Assembly (NCBI GenBank): GCA_963853835.1
Contig: OY970826.1
Span: 72,720,929-72,784,928, forward strand
DNA length: 64,000 bases
Source: Calendula officinalis
Lineage: Eukaryota > Streptophyta > Magnoliopsida > Asterales > Asteraceae
Direction: 5' to 3'
Shown piece after piece: positions 1 through 9,946 of the stretch; position 1 is the first letter of the stretch, and every line of letters begins with the position of its first letter. The position numbers and the translations under genes are program-made. The notes beneath the pieces were generated by a model. It did not search any database and was not told the DNA's origin. It saw nothing but the letters and a program-made list of their open reading frames with translations.

Positions 1-409
1 CCCTGATTCCTCAAAAGGATCCGGTCAGGTGCTCTATCTGCATCAACCCCTGGCGAACTATTTGTGTGCACACTTTTTCGTTCAAATCTTGATTTAGAAG
101 CGAACAGATGGAACGATCCATACCACACATTATTCAATCTACCAATTAGGGTTTCTAAATCATCAACCTTTATGAATCGCACAAAAGCGAAACTACGCCC
201 TATCTTAGACAACTTACGAGGTATGAAAGCATCTACAACCGTACCGTATACCATCATAGCTTTCCACAGGTCTCTAACTTCCCATGCATTCGGAAATTGG
301 TAACGTAGACTGAAGAGGAAATTCTCTTCAAATCCAATTCCCCATATTTTAAATCACGTTGCTTTTCGCTATTAAAAGACCATCGCCACTTCGTCTTATC
401 AACATTCAT
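1..409 (-). pseudogene. RRM-domain protein fragment, frameshifted, runs off the left edge
   Basis: Reading the minus strand from an ATG at 409 gives an N-terminal stretch rich in Lys and Arg, then a beta-strand motif (SSVYVTNF, RNP2-like). Near 291-297 one base appears to be missing, and the reading continues in the next frame with PNAWEVRDLWK, a mid-domain helix, and RSFAFVRF, a good RNP1 motif. This order and spacing fit a single RNA recognition motif. Proteins of this type are common in plants as RRM or 'alpha-beta plait' proteins, often linked to LINE-type elements. That link is family knowledge and is not shown here because the rest lies outside the window. The frameshift suggests a pseudogene, although a sequencing error would give the same picture. 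The upstream side (410-480) has CT-rich sequence that could be leader. Confidence 0.55.
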
Positions 410-1012
410 CTTATCGCCCATCCCTCCCCCCTCCCAATCGAACAGGGAAGAAGAAGATCAAAAATTGCTTACGCAAGAACCCTACGAGAATTGTAAAAAT
501 TGCCAAACCCTAGGAGCGGTGCTTTTAATTTTTTCGAGTTGTTATCCTTGTTAAGTAGATTTATTGGAAGCAAAGCTTTGAGATTGATTATTGAAAATGT
601 ATTACGCATATCGAAAATGGATAATAAGATAATTAACAATTATAAAACATGATTCTAAAAGATAGAGTTTGGATTTGATTATTCTGTTTGAAATCGTAAT
701 AATCTATAATCATGTTTTAGTGTTTGACAAACTTAATTATTTTTTAGTAAATAGGTAAATTGAATATAATTAGTTTTCAAAACGCTATAAAAATCTCATT
801 TCCTACTTTTTTTTGAAACTCTATTTCGGATGCCTCAGTAGCAAATAATTGAGTTTTGAGATTTTTTTTGCCAGAAAGTCATTTTAGTTATTTTGCATTT
901 TCAAAATGCAATAGACAAATAATTTGATCCAAATCACAATTTCAAACAAAGCTTTAGTATTTACTTTTAATACCGTTGTTTAGTAGTATTTTATATTAAT
1001 ACTGTTTATATT
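410..1012. other. AT-rich intergenic sequence
   Basis: No coding potential, RNA gene or clear repeat seen on either strand. A pyrimidine-rich patch near 420-440 lies just upstream of the RRM fragment and may belong to its leader. Confidence 0.5.
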
Positions 1013-1020
1013 TATATTTA

Positions 1021-1165
1021 AGGGTTTTCATAAGGTTGTCATAAGACATGCATGAAAAAGTTGTACATACATCTATAACCGACTCCTGAATTTTAGAAAA
1101 TTACTCATATGTATCATTTTTAATGCATTTAGAGATAACCCTTAGGGCTGTCATTATTAAAACCC
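1021..1165. mobile_element. hAT-like MITE with 8-bp target duplication
   Basis: The left end reads AGGGTTTTCATAA and the right end is its near inverse (TTATTAAAACCC). The octamer TATATTTA stands directly on both sides (1013-1020 and 1166-1173), as expected of hAT-type insertion. The interior holds the phrase CTCCTGAATTTTAG and an inner TTAGGGCTGTCATTA. Both recur in the element at 36264-36374, so the two look like members of one family. No coding sequence. Confidence 0.6.
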
Positions 1166-1494
1166 TATATTTAATAATTTGCTTCTTATATATGTCGAGT
1201 TAATATTTAATAGTTAAATTTTAACTTTGATGTTATTTTTATAGAGTTGTCTGTAACGACCCGAATTTTTGTAAATAAATAAATTGTACAAAAATATGAT
1301 AATTATGGATAATTCATTTAGAACACGTAGGAATTGGTTTCGTGTCATTTGGACACCGTTTGATATGGTAAGGTCGAAACCGGGCTTAACCGGACAACAA
1401 ACTAGCTGCCTGGGAGAGAGACGAGACATAGATTTGGGATTCTTATGATCGGAGTTCACGATCGGTTCCCGATCGCGAAGTGTTCCCAATGCGG

Positions 1495-1536
1495 GTAGTT
1501 CGCGACGCGAACTCCAGTTCGCGAACGCGAACTGTG
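1495..1536. promoter_or_regulatory. CG-rich palindrome cluster upstream of the LTR TATA box
   Basis: Contains GTTCGCGACGCGAAC and GTTCGCGAACGCGAAC, two near-perfect inverted repeats, ending about 8 bases before the TATA box at 1544. Just upstream (1448-1478) are TTCACGATCGG and TTCCCGATCG. The same words occur in the Athila-like element of this window. A role as protein-binding sites is inferred from position and symmetry only. Confidence 0.5.
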
Positions 1537-1543
1537 CCAGACC

Positions 1544-1550
1544 TATATAA
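1544..1550 (+). promoter_or_regulatory. LTR TATA box
   Basis: TATATAA lies about 290 bases into the 5' LTR piece, where the U3/R boundary of such an LTR is expected, right after the CG-rich palindromes. The leader that follows begins ACGGGTTTTGGGGCTAGGG. Confidence 0.5.
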
Positions 1551-1600
1551 ACGGGTTTTGGGGCTAGGGTTTAGACACCTACTCCCCTAGGCAAGAGAGA

Positions 1601-2440
1601 TTGGGAAAGAATCAATTATTTGAAGAAAGTGGTCAAGGGTTGAGAACCGCTAATGGTTGGATTTGGGTTCCAAAATTCGGTGGAAACCGAAAAGTATTGT
1701 TAAATGATGCTCACAAGTCCAAGTACTCGATTCATCCTGGAAGTACAAAGACTTACCAAGACTTGAGGAGGATGTATTGGTGGCCGGGGATGAAGTCGAG
1801 AGTAGCAAAGTACATTTCAAAATGTGCCACGTGTGCACAAGTGAAATCCGAGCACCAAGTGCCTTATGGTGTTGCACAATCGTTGCAAGTGCCGGCCGGT
1901 AAATGGGAAGATATTACCATGGATTTTATTGTCGGACTTCCAAAGACGAGTAGAACTCCCGATGCCATTTGGGTGATTGTTGATAGGTTAACGAAAAGTG
2001 CGTTATTCCTAGCTATTCGGGAAACTATGCCACTCGAGAAGTTGGCAAAATTGTATGTTGATGAAGTAGTTCGATTGCATGGGGTACCGATGTCGATTGT
2101 GTCCGATCGGGATGCAAGGTTTACCTCGAGATTTTGGAGATCACTCCAAGAAGAGTTGGGAACTAAGTTGAGATTGAACATGGCTTACCATCCGCAAACC
2201 GATGGTCAAAGTGAAAGGACAATCCAAACGGTCGAAGATATGTTGAGATCGTGTGTATTGGATTTTCGTGGCAAATGGGATGAACATTTACCGTTAGTTG
2301 AGTTTTCATATAACAATAGTTATCACTCGATGATTAAAATGCCACCGTTTGAGGCATTGTATGGGAGAAAGTGTAGAACGTCTTCTTGTTGGTTAGAGGC
2401 GGGTGAGACAAAACTCACGGGTCCCGAGATTGTGAGTTGA
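1601..2440 (+). pseudogene. Ty3/gypsy integrase fragment
   Basis: The reading frame holds an HHCC zinc-binding module (residues about 45-80: HPGSTKTYQDLRR ... CATCAQVK) followed by the integrase catalytic core. The core has DFIVGLPKT with the first catalytic Asp near residue 108, VSDRDARFTS with the second, and HPQTDGQSERT with the catalytic Glu. A core of this kind joins retroelement DNA to the host chromosome. The N-terminal part of pol is absent. The C-terminal domain breaks off after GPEIV, where the sequence switches to LTR-like DNA at about 2434 and a stop follows at once. The ATG at 1601 is only the first Met after the LTR junction and not a native start. No stop lies inside the core, so decay is recent or the piece is short-lived; it cannot act alone. 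Confidence 0.8.
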
Positions 2441-2489
2441 GATTACTACTTGGGGCGGTACCTCCCTGTGCAAGGGTAGTATATCTGAT

Positions 2490-2665
2490 TGAACGATAAC
2501 CCGACAATCGGGGGAATATGATAACCCGATAAAAAGGGGGATTACGATAACCCGCTAGACGGGGGAGTGATGATCACGGTAAGTTTGGGAGAACCCCAAT
2601 TACCACGAGACGTGTTGATGATAACCCACATCGGGGGAGTTGCTTCGGGATGACCCGTGGCGTAT
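2490..2665. repeat. Short tandem units in the 3' LTR part
   Basis: A unit of roughly 25-30 bases built on GATAACCCG ... GGGGGA is repeated about five times with variation. The position corresponds to the tandem units at 26060-26220 and 32260-32530 in the related LTRs, which suggests that this LTR segment expands and contracts easily. Confidence 0.6.
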
Positions 2666-3184
2666 GTGTGATCTTAGGGAAAGCTCGAAGTTATGTTTGA
2701 CTTATGTGCAACATGATATTTATTTTAATATTGTTTAATTGCAAATGATTATAACCGGGTCTAAAACTCATGTTACTCACGAGATAATTTTGTCTCACGT
2801 ACTACGTTTTTCTTTTATGTCAATGTACACAGGTTCGAGAACTAAGGATTAGGCGGCTCGTAGTTGTAGCATTGGATGATTAAGCTCGGTGTACTTATTT
2901 AATTCCTTTAGACTATATATTTGATATTATTGTAACACCGGTTTTTGACACTTGATAATCATTCCAAATGTTTTTTTTTAAACCATATTTTGAATGTTAT
3001 GGATTTTATTGTTAAACTTCATTTATTTAAAGGTTTAAATTGGTTTGAGAAATTGAGGTGTTACATTGTCTTCAAGGAAGTCCAAGGATTTTGCATAGTC
3101 CCAAGGGATAAATCCTAACCACCGGATCAAAATGGCTGACAGTGAAGGTGCTGGTGGTAATGGGGGTGGTGGTGGTATTGATGT

Positions 3185-3795
3185 ATTGAAACACACGTGC
3201 TTCACTAAAACACAGGTGTTCCAAAATACAAATGAGCATATTATTTCGAAGCACATGTATTTCAAGTCACGAAACACATGTGTTTCAAGTTACGAAACAC
3301 ATGTGTTTCAAGTTACGAAACACATGTGTTTCAAGTCACTAAAAACATGAGTTTCTAAAACACAGGGGAGCATATGAAGCACATGTGTTTCAAGTCACGA
3401 AACACATGTGTTTCACTAAAAACATGAGTTTCTAAAACACAGGGGAACATACGAACTACGAAGCACGTGTGTTTCAAAAGGTGAAACACATGTGTTTGAA
3501 ACAAATGTGTTTCAAGTCACGAAACACATGTGTTTCAAGTCACTAAAAACATTAGTTTATAAAATACAGAGGAGTATACGAAGCACATGTGTTTCAAGTC
3601 ACGAAACACATGTGTTTCACTAAAAACATGAGTTTCTAAAACACAGAGGAGCATACGAACTACGAAGCACATGTGTTTTAAATTACGAAACACATGTGTT
3701 TCACTAAAAACATGAGTTTCTAAAACACAGGGTAGCATACGAACTACGAAGCACATGTATTTCAAAAAGTGAAACACATGTGTTTCAAGTCACGA
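3185..3795. repeat. Minisatellite of palindromic units (GAAACACATGTGTTTC)
   Basis: More than a dozen copies of the self-complementary core AAACACATGTGTTT are separated by short, variable linkers (AAGTCAC, AAGTTAC, or CTAAAAACATGAGTTTCTAAAACACAG in pieces). A larger unit of about 75-100 bases (palindrome, linker with AAAACATGAGTTTCTAAAACACAGRG, then GCATACGAACTACGAAGC) is also repeated. The core contains CACATGTG, an E-box. The array starts about 120 bases after the right end of the 1252 element. No coding function is supported. Confidence 0.8.
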
Positions 3796-3896
3796 CCACC
3801 ACCGCCGGTCACCACCGCCAGCGGCCACCTCCGGCCGTCGGCCGCCGCCGTCGGCCGCCGCCCATCGCCGGCCGTCTCCGGCCGCCGGAGGTGGGT
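3796..3896. other. GC-rich CCG/GCC block
   Basis: About 100 bases made almost only of CCGCCG, GGCCGCC and CACCGCC words, in strong contrast to the AT-rich surroundings. It abuts the palindromic minisatellite. Such blocks can come from coding sequence for Pro, Ala or Gly repeats, but no frame continues on either side. Confidence 0.6.
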
Positions 3897-5135
3897 AAGG
3901 TATTGATATATTGAAGCACATGTGTTTGTATGGTTTGAATCTTGATCTTGACCTTGACTTTTTCTTGATCCAATGGCTATTAATTGTCCATTAGAACTAA
4001 TTAAAATCCTTAGAATACCTTGAACATTTACCTATTTTTATAATCAAGTAAGTATAAATTTCTTCCGTACACTAAATATACAATTTCTATTTTCATCAAA
4101 TAGTAATTAAATGGAGTATTTGAGTTTGATTTGGAAGAAAATTTCAGATTTAAACATTTCAGATTTGAAAATTTTGTTTGATTTGGAAGAATATTTCAAA
4201 TTCAGACTCTAACTTTAGCCTCAACATCAGTATTTGATTTTCTCATATTTTGTCTAACTCGGTCTGACATTATCTCGGTCTGACAGTATGACTGAGTCCA
4301 AGCAAAACTGCTAACTCGGTCCGACTGAAAAAAAGCGTTGGACTTGGTCAGGAGTTTACTATATAATCCAACGTATGATTTTGTTAAGCAAGTTTATTCA
4401 ATCAGCAACTAACTCAATTAACAACTAAAGGAACTATCAAACAACCTCGAAAAAAGAATCTATTTCATTCAACGTTTGATTCAAAGATGCCGAACCAGCT
4501 GCCCCATTGACTAAGAAGGGGGCGGGCGCAGCTTATTAATTAATTCACGGAATTTTCAGATCATATGGCTGTAATCAGTTCCTTCAAAATTCAATATTAT
4601 GGTGTTTGCTTCCTACAAAGATGAATTTAATCAAAATGAATGTATGTTCAAGTTGCAAGCACTTTCGTTTTCTTTTTTTTTTGGATTTGGCCAAGTAATT
4701 TATTCATTTCCAGTCCGCTGGTATCTCTGATCTTAAAAGAAATTGACAAATGGTGGGGTTTAAACATTTTGATGCGTGATTCAGTTACTGATTTGCTAAA
4801 TTGAAATGTGGTTGCAAGTCTAAAAGGCAAACAACCGAAAGCTTTAACACGGTGAGTTTTTCTTTTTGGAACATTTGGGATTCTAAAAATAATAAAGTCT
4901 TCAATTCGAAATCAGTCGTCATTAACAAAACTCTTCTTACTTCGATTTGCAACTTACTTGAATTCATCAGTATGATCAACATAATTATTTCACAAAGCCC
5001 ATTATTTGAAATTAAGTATTTGCCTCCAATTGTCCAGACGAAATAATCATTAGTTCCAATTTTACCGGTTTATTAATCATTGTACTTGCTCTCACATATT
5101 ACACACAGAAAAAACCGAAGCAGATGTTCGGTACA
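3897..5135. other. Intergenic sequence with small local duplications
   Basis: No gene seen. There are minor direct repeats: GTTTGATTTGGAAGAA occurs twice near 4125-4195, and CTCGGTCTGAC occurs three times with variation near 4258-4325. The part next to 5136 is the 3' flank of the cystatin gene. Confidence 0.4.
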
Positions 5136-5555
5136 TTATACATCGGCCATGAATTCCGGCGGAAACTCACCACATCCGTTGTGAAATCGCCACGGCGCAA
5201 ATTTCACCAACTGCTTCTTCCGAAGCCACGGTTTCACCACCACAACCGCCTCAAACACCTTCGGATCTCCACTCTTCGGAAACGCCTCAATCTTCAAATA
5301 ATACTTCATTCCGGCCACCACCTGTTTTTCCGCCTCAATCACTCGCGCAAACGTCAGCTCTGTGTCGTTCTCCGCCGTCGAGCTCCGCCGTAAGCGGTTG
5401 TACTCCTCCACCGAATACTTTCCGACCGCCTGGATCTCCTTGTTCGTCTTCACATCAGTAATTTTCGTCCTTCCTCCTGGAATTCCGTTGGCTACAAAAC
5501 TCGAAATCAAAATTAAAATCGCAATTGAGAATGAAACTGTTGAGATATTTGCCAT
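5136..5555 (-). CDS. Cysteine proteinase inhibitor (phytocystatin), secreted
   Basis: A 139-residue protein. Residues 1-24 form a signal peptide (hydrophobic SFSIAILILISSFVA), so it should enter the secretory route. The mature part has the three cystatin marks: an N-terminal Gly pair (GG at 27-28), the plant alpha-helix motif in the form LTFARVIEAE (about 67-76), the first hairpin loop QVVAG (78-82), and the second loop Trp in KPW (108-110). Cystatins block papain-like cysteine proteases by inserting these three parts into the active-site cleft. The start at 5555 was preferred over an upstream in-frame ATG at 5714 because it begins the signal peptide. The 53 residues before it look like untranslated sequence. 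After the usual end (KFAP) there is an extra tail of about 20 residues ending GCGEFPPEFMADV, which is atypical. There is no intron, which is common in this family. A weak TATA-like CATAAAC lies about 40 bases upstream of the ATG. Confidence 0.88.
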   Translation of the reverse strand: MANISTVSFSIAILILISSFVANGIPGGRTKITDVKTNKEIQAVGKYSVEEYNRLRRSSTAENDTELTFARVIEAEKQVVAGMKYYLKIEAFPKSGDPKVFEAVVVVKPWLRKKQLVKFAPWRFHNGCGEFPPEFMADV

Positions 5556-5831
5556 CTTGGTCTGGATAATGAGTTGTGTTGAGTGGGTGTTTATGTAGTG
5601 GGAGGAGTCGACGGACACGTAGTTGTGACCGCAGGTGTGGCGACACCAGCGGGGTGCCGCGTTTCGAAGAGAATTTGGCGAATACGACATATGATGTAAG
5701 TAGGTTTTGTCCATTATCTCATTGTTTTTCTTTTCTTTAGGAAAAAAATCATGAATTTTGATGCACTTATCATTTTATTCGTTCGATGTTTGTCGTGTTT
5801 CATGTTAATCTGTTTTCAATATCAACGCGAA

Positions 5832-6341
5832 GAGAAATGATATTTAGTTTACTATTTAGATATATGAGCATAAGGTGTGGAATGTGTGTTATAGGCATGT
5901 TATAAGAATTTTGGGCTTATAACTTGGCTATAACTTGGGAGGAAAAAGTGGCTCCCTGGTGTTATATTTAAAATGGTGTTATAGGGGTCCCATATTTATT
6001 ATTTGATGTATTTTGATTGGTTAGACAACCCCCACCCTACCTCCCACCCCCAGCTTCTTCCTTTGGCGTTTCGTTATGGGCACGGCGAAATCTGGTTGGC
6101 GAGCATATAACGAGGATGGTGGTATGGCATCACGAAGTTATTGGCAATTTTTTTGTTTTGACGGAGGGATAACGGGATTCCATACCCTCTGCTCTACTCA
6201 TAGGTTTACCTACTTGATAGGATGACATGTGTATTTCACTAATTCTCTCTTTTAATATTATCCCTTGATTTTGACACGTGTCTTCATCTAATGAGTAGGC
6301 CTATAAGTAGATCTAGATGGCAAACCTAAATACCATTACTC
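5832..6341. mobile_element. MITE copy A (family also at 35549 and 36075), interrupted by another MITE
   Basis: The ends are GAGAAATGATATTTAG and its inverse CTAAATACCATTACTC. The interior (CTACTTGATAGGATGACATGT, CCTTGATTTTGACACGTGTC, AATGAGTAGGCCTAT) matches the copies at 35549-35726 (reversed) and 36075-36238. The left 34 bases are separated from the rest by a second element (5866-6194), so the two halves must be read together. Non-coding. Confidence 0.6.
5866..6194. mobile_element. PIF/Harbinger-like MITE nested in MITE copy A
   Basis: The ends are GAGCATAAGGTGTGGAAT and, inverted, GAGCAGAGGGTATGGAAT (three mismatches in 18). They recall the ends of the larger element at 23115 (GGCTAGTGGGTATGGGC). 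Short flanks TAT and TAC could be a worn 3-bp duplication. Comparison with the copy at 35549 shows that its sequence is continuous across exactly this interval, which supports insertion here. About 330 bases, no ORF. Confidence 0.5.
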
Positions 6342-6725
6342 TAAAGAGAATCTCAGCTTTTGTCTTATGCTCATCAAGTCATCATGTTATGGTAATATGA
6401 GTTTTTCAGATAACATTGGTCGAGATATATTGTTGGTTGTTACTTATGTTTTATAGTTTGCAAGTTTAACTAAATTTAGAGCAAGGGTACCATGACTTAA
6501 GTCAACTTCATCTCAAAGTTCGATCCTAGAATTTCTAAGCCTACCCTCATTGGTAGTATGTAGGTTGGGATAACCAAATATTATATTAGAAAATAAAGAG
6601 AGAGTGTTACCAAAAGAGGTGACCTAGGTTGGTGGAGAGGACTAGGTCACCAACAAAGGTCACCATTTTTATTATTATATTTTTTTAATAGGGTGTGGAA
6701 TATTGTGATTGGTTGGTTTGATTGT

Positions 6726-6814
6726 GTTGGGTTGAATTATTAATGAATGTGAAAAATAAGATTGGATTGGGTTGTGTAGGTGGAAAAGAGAGAAATTATT
6801 TTTTATTGAAAAAT
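6726..6814. repeat. Dispersed repeat, copy 1 (other copy at 34902)
   Basis: About 85 bases (TAATGAATGTGAAAAATAAG, GGTTGTGTAGGTGGAAAAGAG) are closely matched at 34902-34985 in the same orientation. The wider sequence at 6595-6860 includes ACCTAGGTTGGTGGAGAGGA and ACTAGGTCACC, an imperfect inverted pair, so this may be part of a MITE. Class unknown. Confidence 0.45.
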
Positions 6815-6859
6815 TAGGTTGAATTAAGTTACTAATGAGAATATTCTAACCAAACATAA

Positions 6860-9839
6860 TAAATGGTTAATTCTCTATTAGTACTCTTTACTATATTATA
6901 AAGGGTTTACCCCTTCCATAATTAGCAAGACTGAAAATTCAGTCAACACACTTACTATATTTAGAATTTAATACTTTTGCTAAAATCAATGCCCCAGCCA
7001 ACTACAGGTTAAATTCCAATGAACAAACCAGCTGAGCTGGTGTCCCTATGGTTTATTTTCCCAAAACAAAATTTATTAAATGCAATTAGAATCCGCCTGT
7101 TCACAATTGCAACCCACCAAAATAATATGCGGGCTTTACTCTTCGGCCCAACATTTAAAACGGACACACAATGAGACAAATAATTTAAACGGCCCAGTCA
7201 TCTATGCTTCATCCTCCCATCTATTGGTTAATTCTCCTGTAGAAAGGCATTTGAACATGCGAATGAAATCAATTGCTTCATCTCGAAGACTCGAGCCTGC
7301 CATTTCACAGTGATAGAACCGAGGAGCCATAACCAGTCATCGAGTCAAGCAAAGCCAGTCATCAAAATCCGCCTCTTCAATTCTAACAATTAGCCATCTC
7401 GATTGCTTCAAGCATGATTATCCTTCTTCAACTTATTAATACAACACACTGATTTAAGGTATCCTTACAGTTTCGTATGAATTCTCAATACGAGAATGAT
7501 TTAGTGATTCGCGATTATCTTTAAATTGTTGATTACCTTTAATTTTGTTGTCTATTCGTGTATCATTTCAGGCTAGGAGACCACCTCCGACTGCTTATCC
7601 GCCCATTGCGACACTGACCACTCATTTCTAAACAGGTATGTTTCCGGTTACAGCTTTGATTTTTTTTTATAAATGTTTAATGGAGATGAATGAAAGTAAG
7701 AAATTGTTAACCTGAAGATTCTTTTGGCATTTATGTTTGTAAAGTTTGTAAAGTGATGATTCTTGTTTCAGATTTAAACTTTGATTTATTCAATATATGT
7801 TTGTTTTTTTTGTGTACATTTGTGTTTGATTTTAGATATATGTTTGCTGCATTTCAAGCCAGGAGCTATATGTTTGATTTTTTTGGGTTGAATTGTTGAT
7901 TTCTGATTGCTTGTTAGTAATACCCTCTTTTTCCACAGATGTTTTAGTTCATTGATGCGAAAAAATTACTTTCAAAGAGGCAAGTCAGTAACTATTAAAG
8001 AAGGCATTTTGTTATTCACTTCGAAATGTGTCATTCTTTTTATTATTATTAATTTTGAATCTTTTGCAGTGCTTGGTATCTCTACTATAAATTAACTAAT
8101 CTAATAATTGATATCTTGATCTTGTAACACCTCAAGATTATGGGTCTTAGTATAACGTTTGGTGATATAGACAAGTTATCGGTATTTAATATCCCGTCTT
8201 CACCAAAAAAGTCTAAACTTTTATAATAGTGAAGAAATTGACAAGTTGAGCAAAGAAGTAAGTGTGCAGCATCAAACAGGAATTCAACTTACATATTATC
8301 TAATAGGTCAAACGGGTCAAAAATCACCAAAATTGTATGCCAACGAGGATTAGGGCCCGTGCTTCGCGGCTGGGTGAAAATATACATATCATTACCTCAA
8401 AATAGCAATATGTAGGTAGTTTGAAATGATATTATATGAAAATATGGAAATGCTAAACAACACCATTAGGGCAATGTTTAAGAACAAATTTTGTGCTTTA
8501 AAAAGTTATAAAATAACTAATAAAAACCACCTTATGAATTTTATTAACCACACATACTTATTTAATTGTACATTAACTATTTAAACCTTCATTAACCATT
8601 GCGCTAAGGGCAATAGTTAGCAAAAACCCATAAAAATATAAGTGACAATTTCAAGTAAAAATAAAAATATCATTTACCATGATAAAGTCCCATTTACCAT
8701 GTAAAGGGGTACCTGTCAAGACTCAAGACATCTTTTTTAGCATATTTTAACTACATATAATTTCGAGTATATTTAATAATATTTATAAACTAACACTTTC
8801 ATATACATTTTATAAAAAAAACACCATTAATAGAAAAAAAAACCCAATAAATGCACATTTGTTGGATAGGTAAAAGAAAATTGTTTTTGAAATTAACTCA
8901 AAGTATACTAAATATTTTTAAAGCCTCTCATCGCCGTCATTGCTTCTGTTCGACTTCCCCTGACCGCTGCTTTCACCTAGACTGTTCCTTTGCCACTGCA
9001 AAATAGTGTACAACAAAACAGACCCAAAAATCATTTTTTTTTACTGCACTAAAAAATAGACCAAAAACCATATTGTAGAGTTGCATTTTTGTCTTGGCTG
9101 CTTCAAAACAGACTATTAATAGCATCTTCAACATAACAGAAGCATTAATTAAAGGGGTGATTGGATGTGTGTTTAATGTGGATATTGAATAACCAAGAAA
9201 TAAGAAAATTAGCTGTGGAATTGCATTGTTCATTAATTAAAGGTGGCCATTATGAATCACTTCCTTGTAATTTGGTCGATTTGCTTTATCCCTAGTGTCT
9301 TATATAGGTTAAACGGGTTGAAAATCACCCAAATTGTGTCTTTAATACAAACAACCTCCTAAATCAAATTATTATTTTTTTGTAAAAGCAGATTATTGTT
9401 AAAATAAATCATATTAAATGTATCAATAGAGTACATATTTTTATAGGGTGAAAGTGCTGAGTTGTCGACCCATTCTGTTTTGAGTAACCGATACTTGAAA
9501 ATGACCCGTTTTGAGTCTTTTGACTCTAACACATTATGATCAGTTACCCAACCTACGTATCTCACCACTCTAATTTCAACATCCGAAGTTAATTTTAATA
9601 TGGTTTTACATTACTCTACAACTAACTATAACTGAACACTTTTTTTTATATATAATCTAGAAATGCTTTCAAACATGAGGTGTGGTTCCTTTTTTTATTT
9701 TTATTTTTTTATCGTGATTCAGTTTGTTAGAGCAGTTCCCCAAAATGTTGTGGTTCATATGAGGTCAAAATCAATAGAGATGTAACCTAAATCAATAAAG
9801 ATGTAAACATTTTACATATAGAAATTAAAAGGTTCTAAC
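6860..9839. other. Long AT-rich intergenic stretch without a recognised gene
   Basis: No domain-bearing reading frame. A 40-base phrase (ATAGGT..AAACGGGT..AAAATCACC.AAATTGT) occurs at 8305-8345 and again at 9304-9340. At 8352-8372 there is CCCGTGCTTCGCGGCTGGG, a word type that returns near 38692 and, in another form, near 38500 and 63955. Spliced non-coding RNA cannot be excluded near 7560-7640, where AG/GT-like borders enclose a short open stretch, but nothing shows it. Confidence 0.4.
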
Positions 9840-9946
9840 CTTTGTATCTCCATCAATGGAATTAGGTTGAGACAATTTTGCATAAACACCTTTTCAAATG
9901 TTTCTTGACGGATTTCCTTTGCAGCTATGAATTCGGCTGGAACAGG

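Larger units (their letters stand above)
1252..3065 (+). mobile_element. Rearranged Ty3/gypsy-type element: LTR ends around an integrase fragment
   Basis: The element starts TGTAACGACCCG and ends GGTGTTACA, with the duplication TTGTC on both sides (1247-1251, 3066-3070), so both outer ends are intact. The first 350 bases match, in reverse orientation, the inner side of the LTRs at 25538-27362 and 31736-33678. The last 600 bases match the other side of the same LTRs in order (pentad-like repeats, then a CTCACGTACTAC phrase, then the terminal GGTGTTACA). Between them sits an integrase fragment in place of the middle of an LTR. It is either a full element with two large deletions or an LTR that acquired integrase sequence. 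No gag, protease or reverse transcriptase remains. Confidence 0.8.

Noticed and set aside
3185..3795. Regular palindromic repeats that could look like a CRISPR array
   Set aside because: The linkers are themselves repeated, unit length varies, there are no cas genes and the context is a plant nuclear genome. It is a minisatellite.
5556..5714. Extension of the cystatin to the upstream ATG at 5714
   Set aside because: It would bury the signal peptide 53 residues inside. The added residues are rich in Cys, His and Asn with no family match.
7080..7313. Open frame of 77 codons
   Set aside because: No recognisable motif, no clear start context and AT-rich surroundings. It could be chance.
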